NCBI RefSeq assembly: GCF_003945545.1
Contig: NZ_CP029617.1
Coordinates: 5,937,001-6,001,000, forward strand
Direction of reading: 5' to 3'
Origin: Streptomyces sp. WAC 01529
GTDB taxonomy: Bacteria > Actinomycetota > Actinomycetes > Streptomycetales > Streptomycetaceae
DNA length: 64,000 bases
A program made the position numbers and the translations under genes. The notes beneath the pieces were generated by a model. It ran no database searches and was not told where the DNA came from. It worked only from the letters and a program-made list of their open reading frames with translations. Positions 50,213 through 59,011 of this stretch are shown here, piece by piece. Position 1 is the first letter of the stretch; each line of letters opens with the position of its first letter.

Positions 50213-50446
50213 CTACAAGTGCACGACCGGGCAGGTCAGGGTTCGGGTGATGCCGTCCACTTGCTGGACCTTGGCGACCACCATGCGGCCGAGCGCGTCC
50301 ACCGTGTCCGCCTGCGCGCGCACGATGACATCGTAGGGACCGGTCACGTCCTCGGCCTGGATCACTCCCGGGATCTTGCCGATCAGCTCGGCGACGGTCG
50401 ACGCCTTGCCGACCTCGGTCTGGATCAGGATGTACGCCTGTACCAC
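50213..50446 (-). CDS. stand-alone Lrp/AsnC ligand-binding domain protein
   Basis: A 77-residue protein with only the RAM (AsnC-type) effector domain: VVQAYILIQTEVGKASTVAE, IPGVIQAEDVTGPYDVIVRA, and LGRMVVAKVQQVDGITRTLT. No helix-turn-helix is present, so it cannot bind DNA alone; such SraA/TrpY-like single domains may bind amino acids or modify full-length Lrp proteins. GGAGG four bases upstream sets GTG 50446. It lies 20 bp after the DUF3515 gene start region on the same strand, so it is probably transcribed first in that pair. Confidence 0.88.
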   Translation of the reverse strand: MVQAYILIQTEVGKASTVAELIGKIPGVIQAEDVTGPYDVIVRAQADTVDALGRMVVAKVQQVDGITRTLTCPVVHL

Positions 50447-50655
50447 GGAACCTCCAGGGCGGCCACGAGGATCATGTGGGGGGAAGGGACGCCACGGTAC
50501 CGCGTCGCCGCTCGTCACGGGGAGACCCGGGCGGGCTGTGGCGCACACATCGTGGTGGACGGAGAACAGAAGTTGACGGTCATGTCGACCGTACCGACGA
50601 CAGTGACGGCTCGCGACCGGGGGCCGGGCAGCGTGAAAGGGCATGGTGAGACTCG

Positions 50656-51624
50656 GTGAAGGGAACCGTGGGCGAGTTGGGGGAGTTCGGGCTCATCAGA
50701 GAGCTCACTTCCCGGCTCACCTCCACTCCGGCCGTACGGCTCGGCCCTGGCGACGACGCCGCGGTCGTGTCCGCTCCGGACCGCAGGGTCGTGGCGAGCA
50801 CCGACATCCTCCTGGAGGGGCGGCACTTCCGCCGCGACTGGTCCACCGCCTACGACGTGGGCCGCAAGGCCGCCGCGCAGAACCTCGCCGACATCGCCGC
50901 GATGGGCGCCGTGCCGACCGCGCTCCTGCTCGGCCTCGTCGTGCCCGCGGAGCTGCCCGCGAGCTGGCCCACCGAGCTGATGGACGGCCTCAGGGACGAG
51001 TGCCAGGTCGCGGGCGCGGCCGTGGTGGGCGGCGATGTCGTCCGCGGTGACACCATCACCGTCGCGATCACCGCCCTCGGCGATCTGCGCAACCACGAGC
51101 CGGTCACGCGCGCGGGCGCCCAGCCCGGCGACGTGGTCGCCGTCACCGGCTGGCTCGGCTGGTCCGCCGCCGGGCACGCGGTGCTCTCCCGCGGCTTCCG
51201 CTCGCCGCGCGCCTTCGTGGAGGCCCACCGCAGGCCCGAGCCGCCCTACCACGCGGGCCCCGCGGCCGCCGGGCTCGGCGCGACCTCCATGACGGACGTC
51301 AGCGACGGGCTCATCGCCGACCTCGGGCACATCGCCGAGTCGAGCAAGGTGCGCATCGACATCCGCTCCGGAGACGTCGACGTGCCCACGCAGATGAACG
51401 ACATCGGCCAGGCCGTCGGCGTCGACCCGCTCCAGTGGGTGCTCAACGGCGGCGAGGACCACGCGATCGTGGCGACGTTCCCGCCCGACGTGAAGCTGCC
51501 CGCCCGCTGGAAGGTCATCGGCGAGGTCCTCAACCCCTCCGCGCTGCCCCAGGTGACCGTGGACGGCGCGCCCTGGACCAGCAAGGGCTGGGACCACTTC
51601 GGGGACAACGGGGACGCCGAGTGA
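50656..51624 (+). CDS. thiL: thiamine-monophosphate kinase
   Basis: A 322-residue ThiL, which phosphorylates thiamine phosphate to thiamine pyrophosphate, the last step of the pathway. Motifs: LGPGDDAAVV (residues about 27-36), DILLEGRHFRRDW, GDVVRGDTITVAITALGD, and TDVSDGLIADLGHIAESS with the acidic cluster that binds magnesium. GTG 50656 is the likely start, with GTG 50668 as an alternative. The stop overlaps thiD by four bases. I see no THI-box riboswitch in the 200 bp upstream. Confidence 0.95.
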   Translation: MKGTVGELGEFGLIRELTSRLTSTPAVRLGPGDDAAVVSAPDRRVVASTDILLEGRHFRRDWSTAYDVGRKAAAQNLADIAAMGAVPTALLLGLVVPAELPASWPTELMDGLRDECQVAGAAVVGGDVVRGDTITVAITALGDLRNHEPVTRAGAQPGDVVAVTGWLGWSAAGHAVLSRGFRSPRAFVEAHRRPEPPYHAGPAAAGLGATSMTDVSDGLIADLGHIAESSKVRIDIRSGDVDVPTQMNDIGQAVGVDPLQWVLNGGEDHAIVATFPPDVKLPARWKVIGEVLNPSALPQVTVDGAPWTSKGWDHFGDNGDAE

Positions 51625-52415
51625 CCGCGCCCCCGCGCGTGCTCACCGTCGCCGGATCCGATTCCGGCGGCGGCGCGGGCATCCAGGCCGACCTGAAGAC
51701 GATGCTCGCGCTCGGCACGCACGGCATGAGCGTCGTCACGGCCGTCACCGCCCAGAACTCCCTGGGCGTGCAGGGCTTCTGGGAGCTTCCCGCCGAGGCC
51801 GTACGGGCGCAGTACCGCAGCGTCGTCGACGACATCGGCGTACAGGCCGTGAAGACCGGCATGCTCGCCTCGGCCGAACTGGTCGAGACCGTCGCCGACT
51901 TGCTGGCGGGCACCGACGCGCCCGCGGTCGTCGACCCGGTCGGCGTCTCCAAGCACGGCGACTCGCTGCTCGCGGCCTCCGCCCTGGACTCCGTACGCAC
52001 GAAGCTGCTGCCGGTGGCCACGGTCGCGACCCCCAACCTCGACGAGGTCGCCCAGCTCACCGGCGTCGAGGTCACGTCCGAGGACGACATGCGCCGCGCG
52101 GCCGCCGCCGTCCTCGCGTACGGCCCGCAGTGGGTGCTCATCAAGGGCGGCCACCTGCGCGGCGACGCCGTGGACCTGCTCACCGACGGCTCCGAGGAGC
52201 ACGTGCTGCGCGCCCCGCGCCACGACAACCGCCACACGCACGGCACCGGCTGCACCCTCGCCAGCGCGATCGCGGCGCAGCTGGCGAAGGGCCGGAGCGT
52301 GCCGGAGGCCGTGGCGGCCGCCAAGGAGTACGTCACCGAGGCGATCGCCGCCGGGTTCGCCCTCGGCGCCGGGATCGGCCCGGTCGATCACGGCTGGCGG
52401 TTCAGGGAGGCGTAG
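51621..52415 (+). CDS. thiD: hydroxymethylpyrimidine/phosphomethylpyrimidine kinase
   Basis: A 264-residue ThiD of the ribokinase fold. LTVAGSDSGGGAGIQADLKTM is the N-terminal signature (marked by AGSDSGGGAG), VVDPVGVSKHG the substrate loop, LIKGGHL the anion-hole region, and HTHGTGCTLASAIAAQLA carries the catalytic Asp-equivalent GTGC motif. It is coupled to thiL by a GTGA overlap. The last 28 bp overlap the 3' end of the convergent FAD monooxygenase gene, which is uncommon. Confidence 0.95.
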   Translation: MTAPPRVLTVAGSDSGGGAGIQADLKTMLALGTHGMSVVTAVTAQNSLGVQGFWELPAEAVRAQYRSVVDDIGVQAVKTGMLASAELVETVADLLAGTDAPAVVDPVGVSKHGDSLLAASALDSVRTKLLPVATVATPNLDEVAQLTGVEVTSEDDMRRAAAAVLAYGPQWVLIKGGHLRGDAVDLLTDGSEEHVLRAPRHDNRHTHGTGCTLASAIAAQLAKGRSVPEAVAAAKEYVTEAIAAGFALGAGIGPVDHGWRFREA

Positions 52416-53656
52416 GCCGCGCTGGGCCGCAGGACGTACTCCTTGAGCGCCAGATCGCTCGCAGCCTTCTCCGTCAGCCTCTTGAAGAAGCCCGCGAGCA
52501 GGCGGGAGCCGAGCACGCGGTACGCGCGGTCGCGGCTGCGGATCTTCCGCTCCGAGGGCGGGGCGAGGAACGGACCGGCGTTGCCCGAGATCTTCTGGCA
52601 GCCCTTGGCGTAGGCGCCGATCTCCGCCTCGTACGCGGCGAAACCGACCCGGTGATCGCCGCCCGCGGCCGCCAGCTCTCCAGCCAGGACGTACGCGCCG
52701 ACCAGCGCCGTGCCCGTGCCGATGCCGCCCATCGTGGCGCCGTATCCGGCGTCCCCCAGGAGCACCACGCGGCCCTTGGAGAGCCGGTCGACGTGGATCT
52801 GCGCGATGGCGTCGAAGTACAAGTGCTCGGCGCCCTGCAGGCCTTCCAGGGCCCGTGCGGCGTGCGTCCAGCCCATGCCCGCGAACGTCGCGGCGAGGAT
52901 CTTCTTCTGCTCCGCGGTGTCGTGGCGGTCGTGGTCGAGCAGTTCGGACCTGAAGATCAGGGCCGCGCCCGCACGGTCCGGGTCGCCGTCGTAGTTGCTG
53001 ATCATGAGGGTTCGGCCGGGCTCGCTGTACATGCGGGCGGTGCGGTTCAGCCCCAGGTGGTTGGGGATCTCGAAGCCCGCCACGTAGTAGCCGAGGAACC
53101 GCAGGTACCGCGCCTCGTCGCCGAAGGCAAGGCGGCGGGTGTTCGAGTGCAGCCCGTCGGCACCGACGACGAGGTCGAAGCGGCGGGGAGCGCCATGGCC
53201 GAAGGTCACCTCGACGCCTTCGGAGTCCTCGGTCAGCGAGGTGAGGGAGTCCCCGAAGACGTACTCGACCCGCTCCCTGGTGCGCTCGTACAGGATCGCG
53301 GAGAGGTCGCCGCGGGAGATCTCCACATCGCCGCTCATCAGAAACGCGGGCAGATCCACCCGCTCCTTGTCGTCCGCCCCGACGATGGTCTGGCGGCCCA
53401 TGTGCGTCTGGCGGCGGTGAACCTCGTCCCAGATGCCCATCCGCTGGAGGACGGTGCGGTGCACTTCGCCCCGGAAGTCGACGGCGAAGCCGCCCTCGCG
53501 CAGGGCGGGCGCCTTCTCCAGGACGGTGACGCGAGCCCCGTAGCGGGAGAGCCACAGGGCGAGCGCGGGGCCCGCGACGCCGGCGCCGGAGATCAGGATG
53601 TTCAGGTGCGCGAGGCTGTGGGCGGGTGTGTGGTTCGTGCGCGTCGCTGTCGTCAT
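52388..53656 (-). CDS. FAD-dependent monooxygenase
   Basis: A 422-residue flavoprotein hydroxylase of the PHBH class. FAD motifs: ILISGAGVAGPALALWL (GxGxxG, about residues 20-36), the DG motif VVGADGLHSNTRR, and GD motif VVLLGDAGYGATMGGIGTG. The subgroup includes tetracycline- and rifampicin-modifying hydroxylases and polyketide oxygenases, but the substrate cannot be deduced. It starts 35 bp after the BTAD regulator gene and is probably controlled by it. ATG 53656 is chosen; a longer frame upstream overlaps the regulator's end. Confidence 0.85.
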   Translation of the reverse strand: MTTATRTNHTPAHSLAHLNILISGAGVAGPALALWLSRYGARVTVLEKAPALREGGFAVDFRGEVHRTVLQRMGIWDEVHRRQTHMGRQTIVGADDKERVDLPAFLMSGDVEISRGDLSAILYERTRERVEYVFGDSLTSLTEDSEGVEVTFGHGAPRRFDLVVGADGLHSNTRRLAFGDEARYLRFLGYYVAGFEIPNHLGLNRTARMYSEPGRTLMISNYDGDPDRAGAALIFRSELLDHDRHDTAEQKKILAATFAGMGWTHAARALEGLQGAEHLYFDAIAQIHVDRLSKGRVVLLGDAGYGATMGGIGTGTALVGAYVLAGELAAAGGDHRVGFAAYEAEIGAYAKGCQKISGNAGPFLAPPSERKIRSRDRAYRVLGSRLLAGFFKRLTEKAASDLALKEYVLRPSAAYASLNRQP

Positions 53657-53691
53657 GCCAGGAAGCTTCGAAGGCGCCGCTGACCGTCCGC

Positions 53692-56600
53692 CTACCGTTC
53701 GCTTACCGCCTCCCTCACTGCCGCTGACCGCAGCTTTCGGCCCTGGCCGAAAGCCTTCTCGTACGCCTCCGGAGACAGCCGCTCGCGCGCGGACCGCTCG
53801 ACGGGTACGACATCGGGGTCCCCGGCGATCAGGATGCCGCGCAGGCCCTGCGCGGCGCCCAGGAGGCGGGCGGTGTCCTCGGGGCAGGATGAGACGGCGG
53901 CCAACGCCTCTGCGACCTCGGCCAGTTCGCCGGTGTCCGAGGCGAGGGCGCGGGCCTGCTCGAACCGGTCGGCGGCCTCCGCGGGACGGGACTCGGCCAG
54001 CGCGGTGCGGCCAAGGCCCACCAGGATCCGCACACTCTGCCCCAGGCTGAACCAGTTGGCGGCACACGCCTCCAGGGCCGCTTCGTAGTGCTCACGCGCG
54101 CGTGCCGTGTCACCGCCGAGCCGTGCCGCGTCCCCGAGGCCGCGCCGCGCGGCCGCCACCTTGTCGGGCACGCCCGTGGTGCGGGCGAGGGAGGCGGAGC
54201 GCGCGTAGTGGGCGGTGGCCGCTTCGAGCTCTCCGGAGCGCAGCAGGACCGTGGCCCGCTGGTGCAGCAGATCGGCGGTCTCCTCGGGGGCCGCCAACTC
54301 ACGTACGTGCGTGAGGCCTTCGTCCAGGAGGGCGAGGGCACGCTCGTGCTCGCCTCGCCAGCCGGCGAACATCCCCAGCGGGTCGAGGCAGTTGGCCATG
54401 CCCCAGCGGTCACCGGTCGCCCGGAAGCCCGCGAGAGCGCGGGAGAACGCCGCCTCGGCCGCGTCGACGCGGCCCGCGAACAGCTCCTGGAAGCCCTGGC
54501 CGAGGTCGAGGAGGGCCATACCCCAGGGGTGGTCGCCGACCTGGGACCGCACCCGGTCCTCCATGGCGCGCGCGGGCCCGCCCGCCACCGACCAGAGCAC
54601 CACCAGGTGCGGCAGCCGCAACGGCCCCTCAAGCGCCGCGAGCAGGCCGCCCGCTCGCGCGAGGCGGGCCGGTTCCGCGGGGTCGGCGCCATCACCCGCG
54701 ATCGTGTTGATCACACACAGGACGTACTCCTCACCGAGCCCCTTCGGAGGCTCGGTGCCCACCGCGTCGAGCAGTTCGCGGGCCAGAGCCGTGCGCTCTC
54801 CGTAGAGGCCGCGCAGCCGCCAGAACCAGGAGAGCGCCGCCATCAACCGGAGCCCGCGGTGCGGGTCGGTACGGGTCAGATGGCGCAGCGCGGCGTCCAG
54901 GTCGCCGTGCTCGGCGGCGAGCCTCGCCAGCCAGGGCAGCTGTTCGCCCCCGCGCAGCCGCGGTTCGGCCTGCTCGGCGAGGTCCAGGAAGTACGCGGCG
55001 TGCGCGGCCCGCAGCCGGTCCTCCTCGCCCGCCTCGGCCAGGTGCCGGGCACAGAACGCGTGAATGGTCCGCAGCATGCCGAACCGCCTGCCGGTCACCT
55101 CCAGGAACGACTTCTCCCCGAGGGAGGCGAGCAGATCCTCCGGGTACGGGATCCCACAGACGGCCTCCACGGCCTCCGGTGTGGCGCCCCCGGAGAACAC
55201 CGTCAGACGGCGGGCAAGCTTCCGCTCCTCGTCGTCGAGCAGCTCCCAGCTCCACTCGACGACCGCGTGCAGGGTGCGGTGCCGGGGCGCCTTGGTGCGG
55301 TCACCGCGTGAGAGCAGCCGGAAGCGGTCGCCGAGGCGGGCGGCCAAGTCGTCCAGGGTGAGGGTGCGCAGCCGGGCGGCCGCCAGCTCGATGGCGAGCG
55401 GAAGCCCGTCGAGGGCCGCGCAGATCTCGGAGACGAGCCGTTCACCACCCCCGGCGCCGAGCCCCTCCAGATCGGGCCTCACGGCGGCAGCCCGGTCGGC
55501 GAAGAGCCGCGCCGCGGGCCCGGCAGCCAGCGGCGGCACCGGCCACAGAACCTCGCCGGTGATCCCGAGCCCCTCCCGGCTCGTGGCAAGGACACGCACC
55601 CCGGGGCAGGCCGCGAGCAGCAGCCCGGCGACCCGGGCCGCTTCGTCGATCAGGTGCTCGCAGTTGTCCAGGACGAGCAGCGGCTCACGCCCGTGCAGCG
55701 CGGACAGCAGCCGGTCGGTGGTGTCACCGGCCGCTGCGCGGAAGCCGTCCCGCACGCCGAGCGCTGTGAGGATCGCGTACATCACCTGTGCCCCGTCGGT
55801 GAGCGGCGCCAGCTCCACGTAGCAGACGTCGGGCAGCGCACGGGCGGCCTCGACCGCCAGCCGCGTCTTGCCCGCGCCACCCGGCCCGGTCAGCGTGACG
55901 AGCCGCGCCTCGGCCAGTAGGGCGCCGATCCGCGCGAGCTCGTCGCCCCGCCCGATGAACCGCGTCAGCTGCGCGGGCACCCCCCGCTGCCGGGCCGGTT
56001 CCTGGCCCTGGAGCAGCTCCAAGTGGAGCGCGGACAGCTCGGCGGAGGGGACGGCACCCAGCGCGTCGGCGAGGGCGCGGCGGGCGTCCTCGTAGGCGGT
56101 GAGCGCTTCCGCGGGCCGCCCCGCCGCGTGCAGTGCCTGCATCAGCTGGGCGCGCAGCCGCTCGCTCAGCGGGTGCGCGGTGATCAACTCACGCAGCTCC
56201 GGTACGAGGCCGGGGCCGCCGCCCAGCGCGAGATCCGCCTCGACGCGGTCCTGCACGGCGGCCAGCCGCAGCTCGTCGAGGCGGGCGACGAGGCCAGGGG
56301 CGTACGGGAGGTCGGCGAGGGCCTGGCCCCGCCACAGGCCGAGCGCTTCCCGCAGCAGGGCGGCGGCACGGGGGTGATCCCCGGAGCCGAGTGCCCGACG
56401 CCCTTCACGGGCCAGCCGCTCGAAGCGGTGGAGGTCGATGTCCTCGGGTGAGACGGCGAGGCGGTATCCCGTGGGGACGGCCTCGATCTCAAGGCCCAGG
56501 CGCTTGCGCAGCCGGGAGACCTGCGACTGGAGGGCGTTCGCGGCGCCCGCCGGCGGCTCGTCCCCGTAGAGCCCGTCGGTCAGCCGCTCCACGGAGACTG

Positions 56601-56718
56601 CGTGGCCGGCCTCCAGGAGCAGCAGGGTGAGGAGCGCGCGCGGGCGCGGTCCGCCGGGGTCCAGGGGGACGCCGTCGGGGGAGCGGATGTCGAGAGGGCC
56701 GAGGATGCCGAAGCGCAT
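53692..56718 (-). CDS. BTAD/NB-ARC transcriptional regulator (AfsR/SARP class)
   Basis: A 1008-residue regulator from ATG 56718. Residues 1-90 form an OmpR-type DNA-binding winged helix (MRFGILGPLDI, LTDGLYGDEPPAGAANALQSQVSRLRKRL in outline), about 95-240 a bacterial transcriptional activation domain (YRLAVSPEDIDLHRFERL, AYEDARRALADALG), and about 255-560 an NB-ARC-type ATPase (P-loop TGPGGAGKTRLAV, PLLVLDNCEHLIDEAA, LATSREGLGITGE). The C-terminal 400 residues are TPR-like helices. AfsR-type proteins activate secondary-metabolite or oxidative genes; the neighbouring monooxygenase is the obvious target. The pair interrupts an otherwise housekeeping segment and may be an insertion. Confidence 0.9.
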   Translation of the reverse strand: MRFGILGPLDIRSPDGVPLDPGGPRPRALLTLLLLEAGHAVSVERLTDGLYGDEPPAGAANALQSQVSRLRKRLGLEIEAVPTGYRLAVSPEDIDLHRFERLAREGRRALGSGDHPRAAALLREALGLWRGQALADLPYAPGLVARLDELRLAAVQDRVEADLALGGGPGLVPELRELITAHPLSERLRAQLMQALHAAGRPAEALTAYEDARRALADALGAVPSAELSALHLELLQGQEPARQRGVPAQLTRFIGRGDELARIGALLAEARLVTLTGPGGAGKTRLAVEAARALPDVCYVELAPLTDGAQVMYAILTALGVRDGFRAAAGDTTDRLLSALHGREPLLVLDNCEHLIDEAARVAGLLLAACPGVRVLATSREGLGITGEVLWPVPPLAAGPAARLFADRAAAVRPDLEGLGAGGGERLVSEICAALDGLPLAIELAAARLRTLTLDDLAARLGDRFRLLSRGDRTKAPRHRTLHAVVEWSWELLDDEERKLARRLTVFSGGATPEAVEAVCGIPYPEDLLASLGEKSFLEVTGRRFGMLRTIHAFCARHLAEAGEEDRLRAAHAAYFLDLAEQAEPRLRGGEQLPWLARLAAEHGDLDAALRHLTRTDPHRGLRLMAALSWFWRLRGLYGERTALARELLDAVGTEPPKGLGEEYVLCVINTIAGDGADPAEPARLARAGGLLAALEGPLRLPHLVVLWSVAGGPARAMEDRVRSQVGDHPWGMALLDLGQGFQELFAGRVDAAEAAFSRALAGFRATGDRWGMANCLDPLGMFAGWRGEHERALALLDEGLTHVRELAAPEETADLLHQRATVLLRSGELEAATAHYARSASLARTTGVPDKVAAARRGLGDAARLGGDTARAREHYEAALEACAANWFSLGQSVRILVGLGRTALAESRPAEAADRFEQARALASDTGELAEVAEALAAVSSCPEDTARLLGAAQGLRGILIAGDPDVVPVERSARERLSPEAYEKAFGQGRKLRSAAVREAVSER

Positions 56719-56795
56719 CCGGCACATTCTGACAGGCGCTCACGCGCGAGGGCGCCTGTCGTACTGAGCAGCTCCACGCGCGTAGGCACACGAAA

Positions 56796-56823
56796 AAGCC
56801 GGCTCCCCGAAGGGAGCCGGCTT
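56796..56823 (-). terminator. intrinsic terminator of rpmB
   Basis: AAGCCGGCTCCC (56796-56807) pairs perfectly with GGGAGCCGGCTT (56812-56823), loop CGAA. On the minus strand the stem is followed by a run of T (revcomp of AAAAA at 56793-56797), a true U-run terminator. Confidence 0.88.
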
Positions 56824-56855
56824 CTTCAGCAACCAGCTAGGTGGCCGCGCTGGCG

Positions 56856-57041
56856 TCAGCGCGAGACCTTGCCGGCCTTGATGCACGAGGTGCAGGCGTT
56901 GAGGCGCTTCGGCGTCCCGCTCACCACGGCACGCACACGCTGGATGTTCGGGTTCCAGCGACGGGGCGTACGGCGGTGCGAGTGCGAGATGGCGTTGCCG
57001 AAGCCCGGCCCCTTGCCGCAGACGTCGCAGTTGGCAGCCAC
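56856..57041 (-). CDS. rpmB: 50S ribosomal protein L28
   Basis: A 61-residue L28. It carries both CxxC pairs (Cys5/Cys8 and Cys50/Cys53), the zinc-binding C+ form, and the usual NAISHSHRRTPRRWNPNIQ region. Streptomyces also have a zinc-free paralogue induced under zinc limitation; this is the normal zinc-rich one. It is divergent from the dak2 gene. Confidence 0.96.
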   Translation of the reverse strand: MAANCDVCGKGPGFGNAISHSHRRTPRRWNPNIQRVRAVVSGTPKRLNACTSCIKAGKVSR

Positions 57042-57282
57042 GGGTCACTCCAAAGACTTCAGATGCACTTACGGTTAATCCCGGCATGCCGAGATCAGTG
57101 CAATGATCGAAAGTGGCGTTGCCAGGAGGAATGTCCCGATGAGTATCGGGCAACCGGAGCAGCATACAACGACTGCTTCGGTAGAACGAAACTACCACGG
57201 CTCGCCCCGCCCCCGCCCCGGGCCCCGTGTTCACCCTCGGTCTACGCTGCGTCCATTCCGGATGGTCAAGGAGGCGAAACAG

Positions 57283-58950
57283 GTGCCGCAGAACCTCGAC
57301 GCGGTCGCGGTGCGCGCCTGGTGCCGACTGGCTCTGGACGCCCTCGGCAGGGCCCGCGAGGAGATCGACTCCATCAACGTCTACCCGGTCGCCGACGGGG
57401 ACACGGGCACGAACCTCTATCTGACGGTGGAGTCGGCGTCCCAGGCGGTCGACGCGGCCTTCACGGGCCACGAACCGGCGCTTCCCTCGCTGGCCGAGAC
57501 CGTGCACGCGATGGCCCACGGGGCGCTCATCGGGGCCCGCGGGAACTCGGGCACGATCCTCTCGCAGCTGCTGCGGGGAATGGCGCAGGTCCTCGGTGGC
57601 CCCGACATCCCCGGCGGCCCCGAGCGCGAGAGCGCCGGTGAGGCGGATCACGCCGACGGGCGGACCCTGGAGCGGGCGCTGCGACGGGCGGCGGAGTCCG
57701 CGTACGAGGCGGTCGCGCACCCCGTCGAGGGCACGGTCCTGACGGTGGCCACAGCGGCGGCGAAGGCGGCCGGGGAAGCCGGGGGCGCCGACTGCGGGAC
57801 AGTGGCCAGGGCCGCGTACGACGGGGCCTGCGCGGCCCTGGACGCGACTCCGGGGCAGCTGGCCGTCCTCGGGCGCGCGGGAGTGGTGGACGCGGGCGGC
57901 CGCGGCCTCGTCGCGGTGCTCGGGGCGCTCGTGGGGGCCCTGTCGGGCGAGACGGTGTCGCGCAAGCCCGCCGACCACAGCCACGCGCGTGTGGACGACG
58001 CCGAGTGCGAGGACATCCCGGCGGAGAGCGGCGGGCCCGCGTTCGAGGTGATCTACCTCCTGGAGGCCGACGACAGCGCGGTCGCGCGGCTGCGGGCCCG
58101 GCTCGACCGGCTCGGCGACTCGCTCGTCGTGGTCGGCGGCGACGGGCTCTGGAACGTCCACGTCCACGTCGACGACGCGGGAGCCGCCGTCGAGGCGGGC
58201 GTCGAGGCGGGCAGGCCCCACCGCATCCGCATCACCCACTTCGGAGCGGGCGACGCGCACACCACCGCGCAGCCGCCCCGGGAACGCGCGCAGCGGGCCA
58301 TCGTCGCCGTCGTACCGGGAGAAGGCCTCGCCGGGCTCTACGCCGAGGCGGGCGCGACCACCGTGCCCACGCGCGTGGGGGAGCCGCCCGCGAGCGGCGA
58401 GCTGGTCGACGCCATCCGGCGGGCGCACGCCCGCGAAGTGGTGCTGCTGCCCAACGACGCCGAGCTGCGCCACACCGCGGCCGCCGCGGCGGAACAGGCC
58501 AGGACGGAAGGCGTGCGCGTCGCCCTGATCCCGACCCGCTCCGCGGTCCAGGGCATCGCCGCCCTCGCCGTGCACGCGCCGGACCGCCGCTTCGACGAGG
58601 ACGTGGTCGCCATGACCTCGGCGGCCGGCGCCACCCGCTACGGCGAACTGGCCGTCGCCGAGCGGCAGTCGTGGACCATGGCGGGCATCTGCCAGGCCGG
58701 TGACGTCCTCGGCCTGATCGACGGCGATGTCGCGGTGATCGGTACGGAGGTCGCCCCCACCGCCACCTCGGTCCTGGACCGCATGCTGTCGGCGGGCGGC
58801 GAGATGGTCACGCTCGTCCTCGGCGAATCGGTGCCGGACACCGTCGCGGGGCGGCTGGAGAAGCATGTGCGCGAGACGTACCTGGCCGTCGACACGGTCG
58901 TCTACCGCGGCGGCCGCCAGTCCGCGCTGATGCTGATCGGCGTGGAGTAA
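57283..58950 (+). CDS. DAK2 domain / fatty acid kinase-like protein
   Basis: A 555-residue protein with an N-terminal DAK2 (DhaL-like) ATPase domain (INVYPVADGDTGTNLYLT with the magnesium-binding Asp residues, about 32-49; GARGNSGTILSQLLRG), a linker, and a C-terminal FakA-type domain (IVAVVPGEGLAGLYAEAG, VLLPNDAELRHTA, GEMVTLVLGESV). Homologues in Firmicutes phosphorylate fatty acids with a FakB partner; a similar role here is inference. AAGGAGG at 57268-57274 sets GTG 57283. It lies beside recG and rpmB, as in most actinomycetes. Confidence 0.9.
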   Translation: MPQNLDAVAVRAWCRLALDALGRAREEIDSINVYPVADGDTGTNLYLTVESASQAVDAAFTGHEPALPSLAETVHAMAHGALIGARGNSGTILSQLLRGMAQVLGGPDIPGGPERESAGEADHADGRTLERALRRAAESAYEAVAHPVEGTVLTVATAAAKAAGEAGGADCGTVARAAYDGACAALDATPGQLAVLGRAGVVDAGGRGLVAVLGALVGALSGETVSRKPADHSHARVDDAECEDIPAESGGPAFEVIYLLEADDSAVARLRARLDRLGDSLVVVGGDGLWNVHVHVDDAGAAVEAGVEAGRPHRIRITHFGAGDAHTTAQPPRERAQRAIVAVVPGEGLAGLYAEAGATTVPTRVGEPPASGELVDAIRRAHAREVVLLPNDAELRHTAAAAAEQARTEGVRVALIPTRSAVQGIAALAVHAPDRRFDEDVVAMTSAAGATRYGELAVAERQSWTMAGICQAGDVLGLIDGDVAVIGTEVAPTATSVLDRMLSAGGEMVTLVLGESVPDTVAGRLEKHVRETYLAVDTVVYRGGRQSALMLIGVE

Positions 58951-59011
58951 CCGCCCTGCCGGGCGGCGGGTGCGGGGGAGCTGCGGCCGATTGTCAGTGG
59001 CGTGGTGTGCA

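Noticed and set aside
50447..50655. TPP riboswitch before thiL
   Set aside because: No THI-box core (CUGAGA with a distant GACC-type partner) is recognisable between the Lrp-like gene and thiL.
53692..56718. Secondary-metabolite gene cluster centred on the BTAD regulator
   Set aside because: Apart from one monooxygenase there are no synthases, transporters or tailoring genes next to it; flanking genes are housekeeping.
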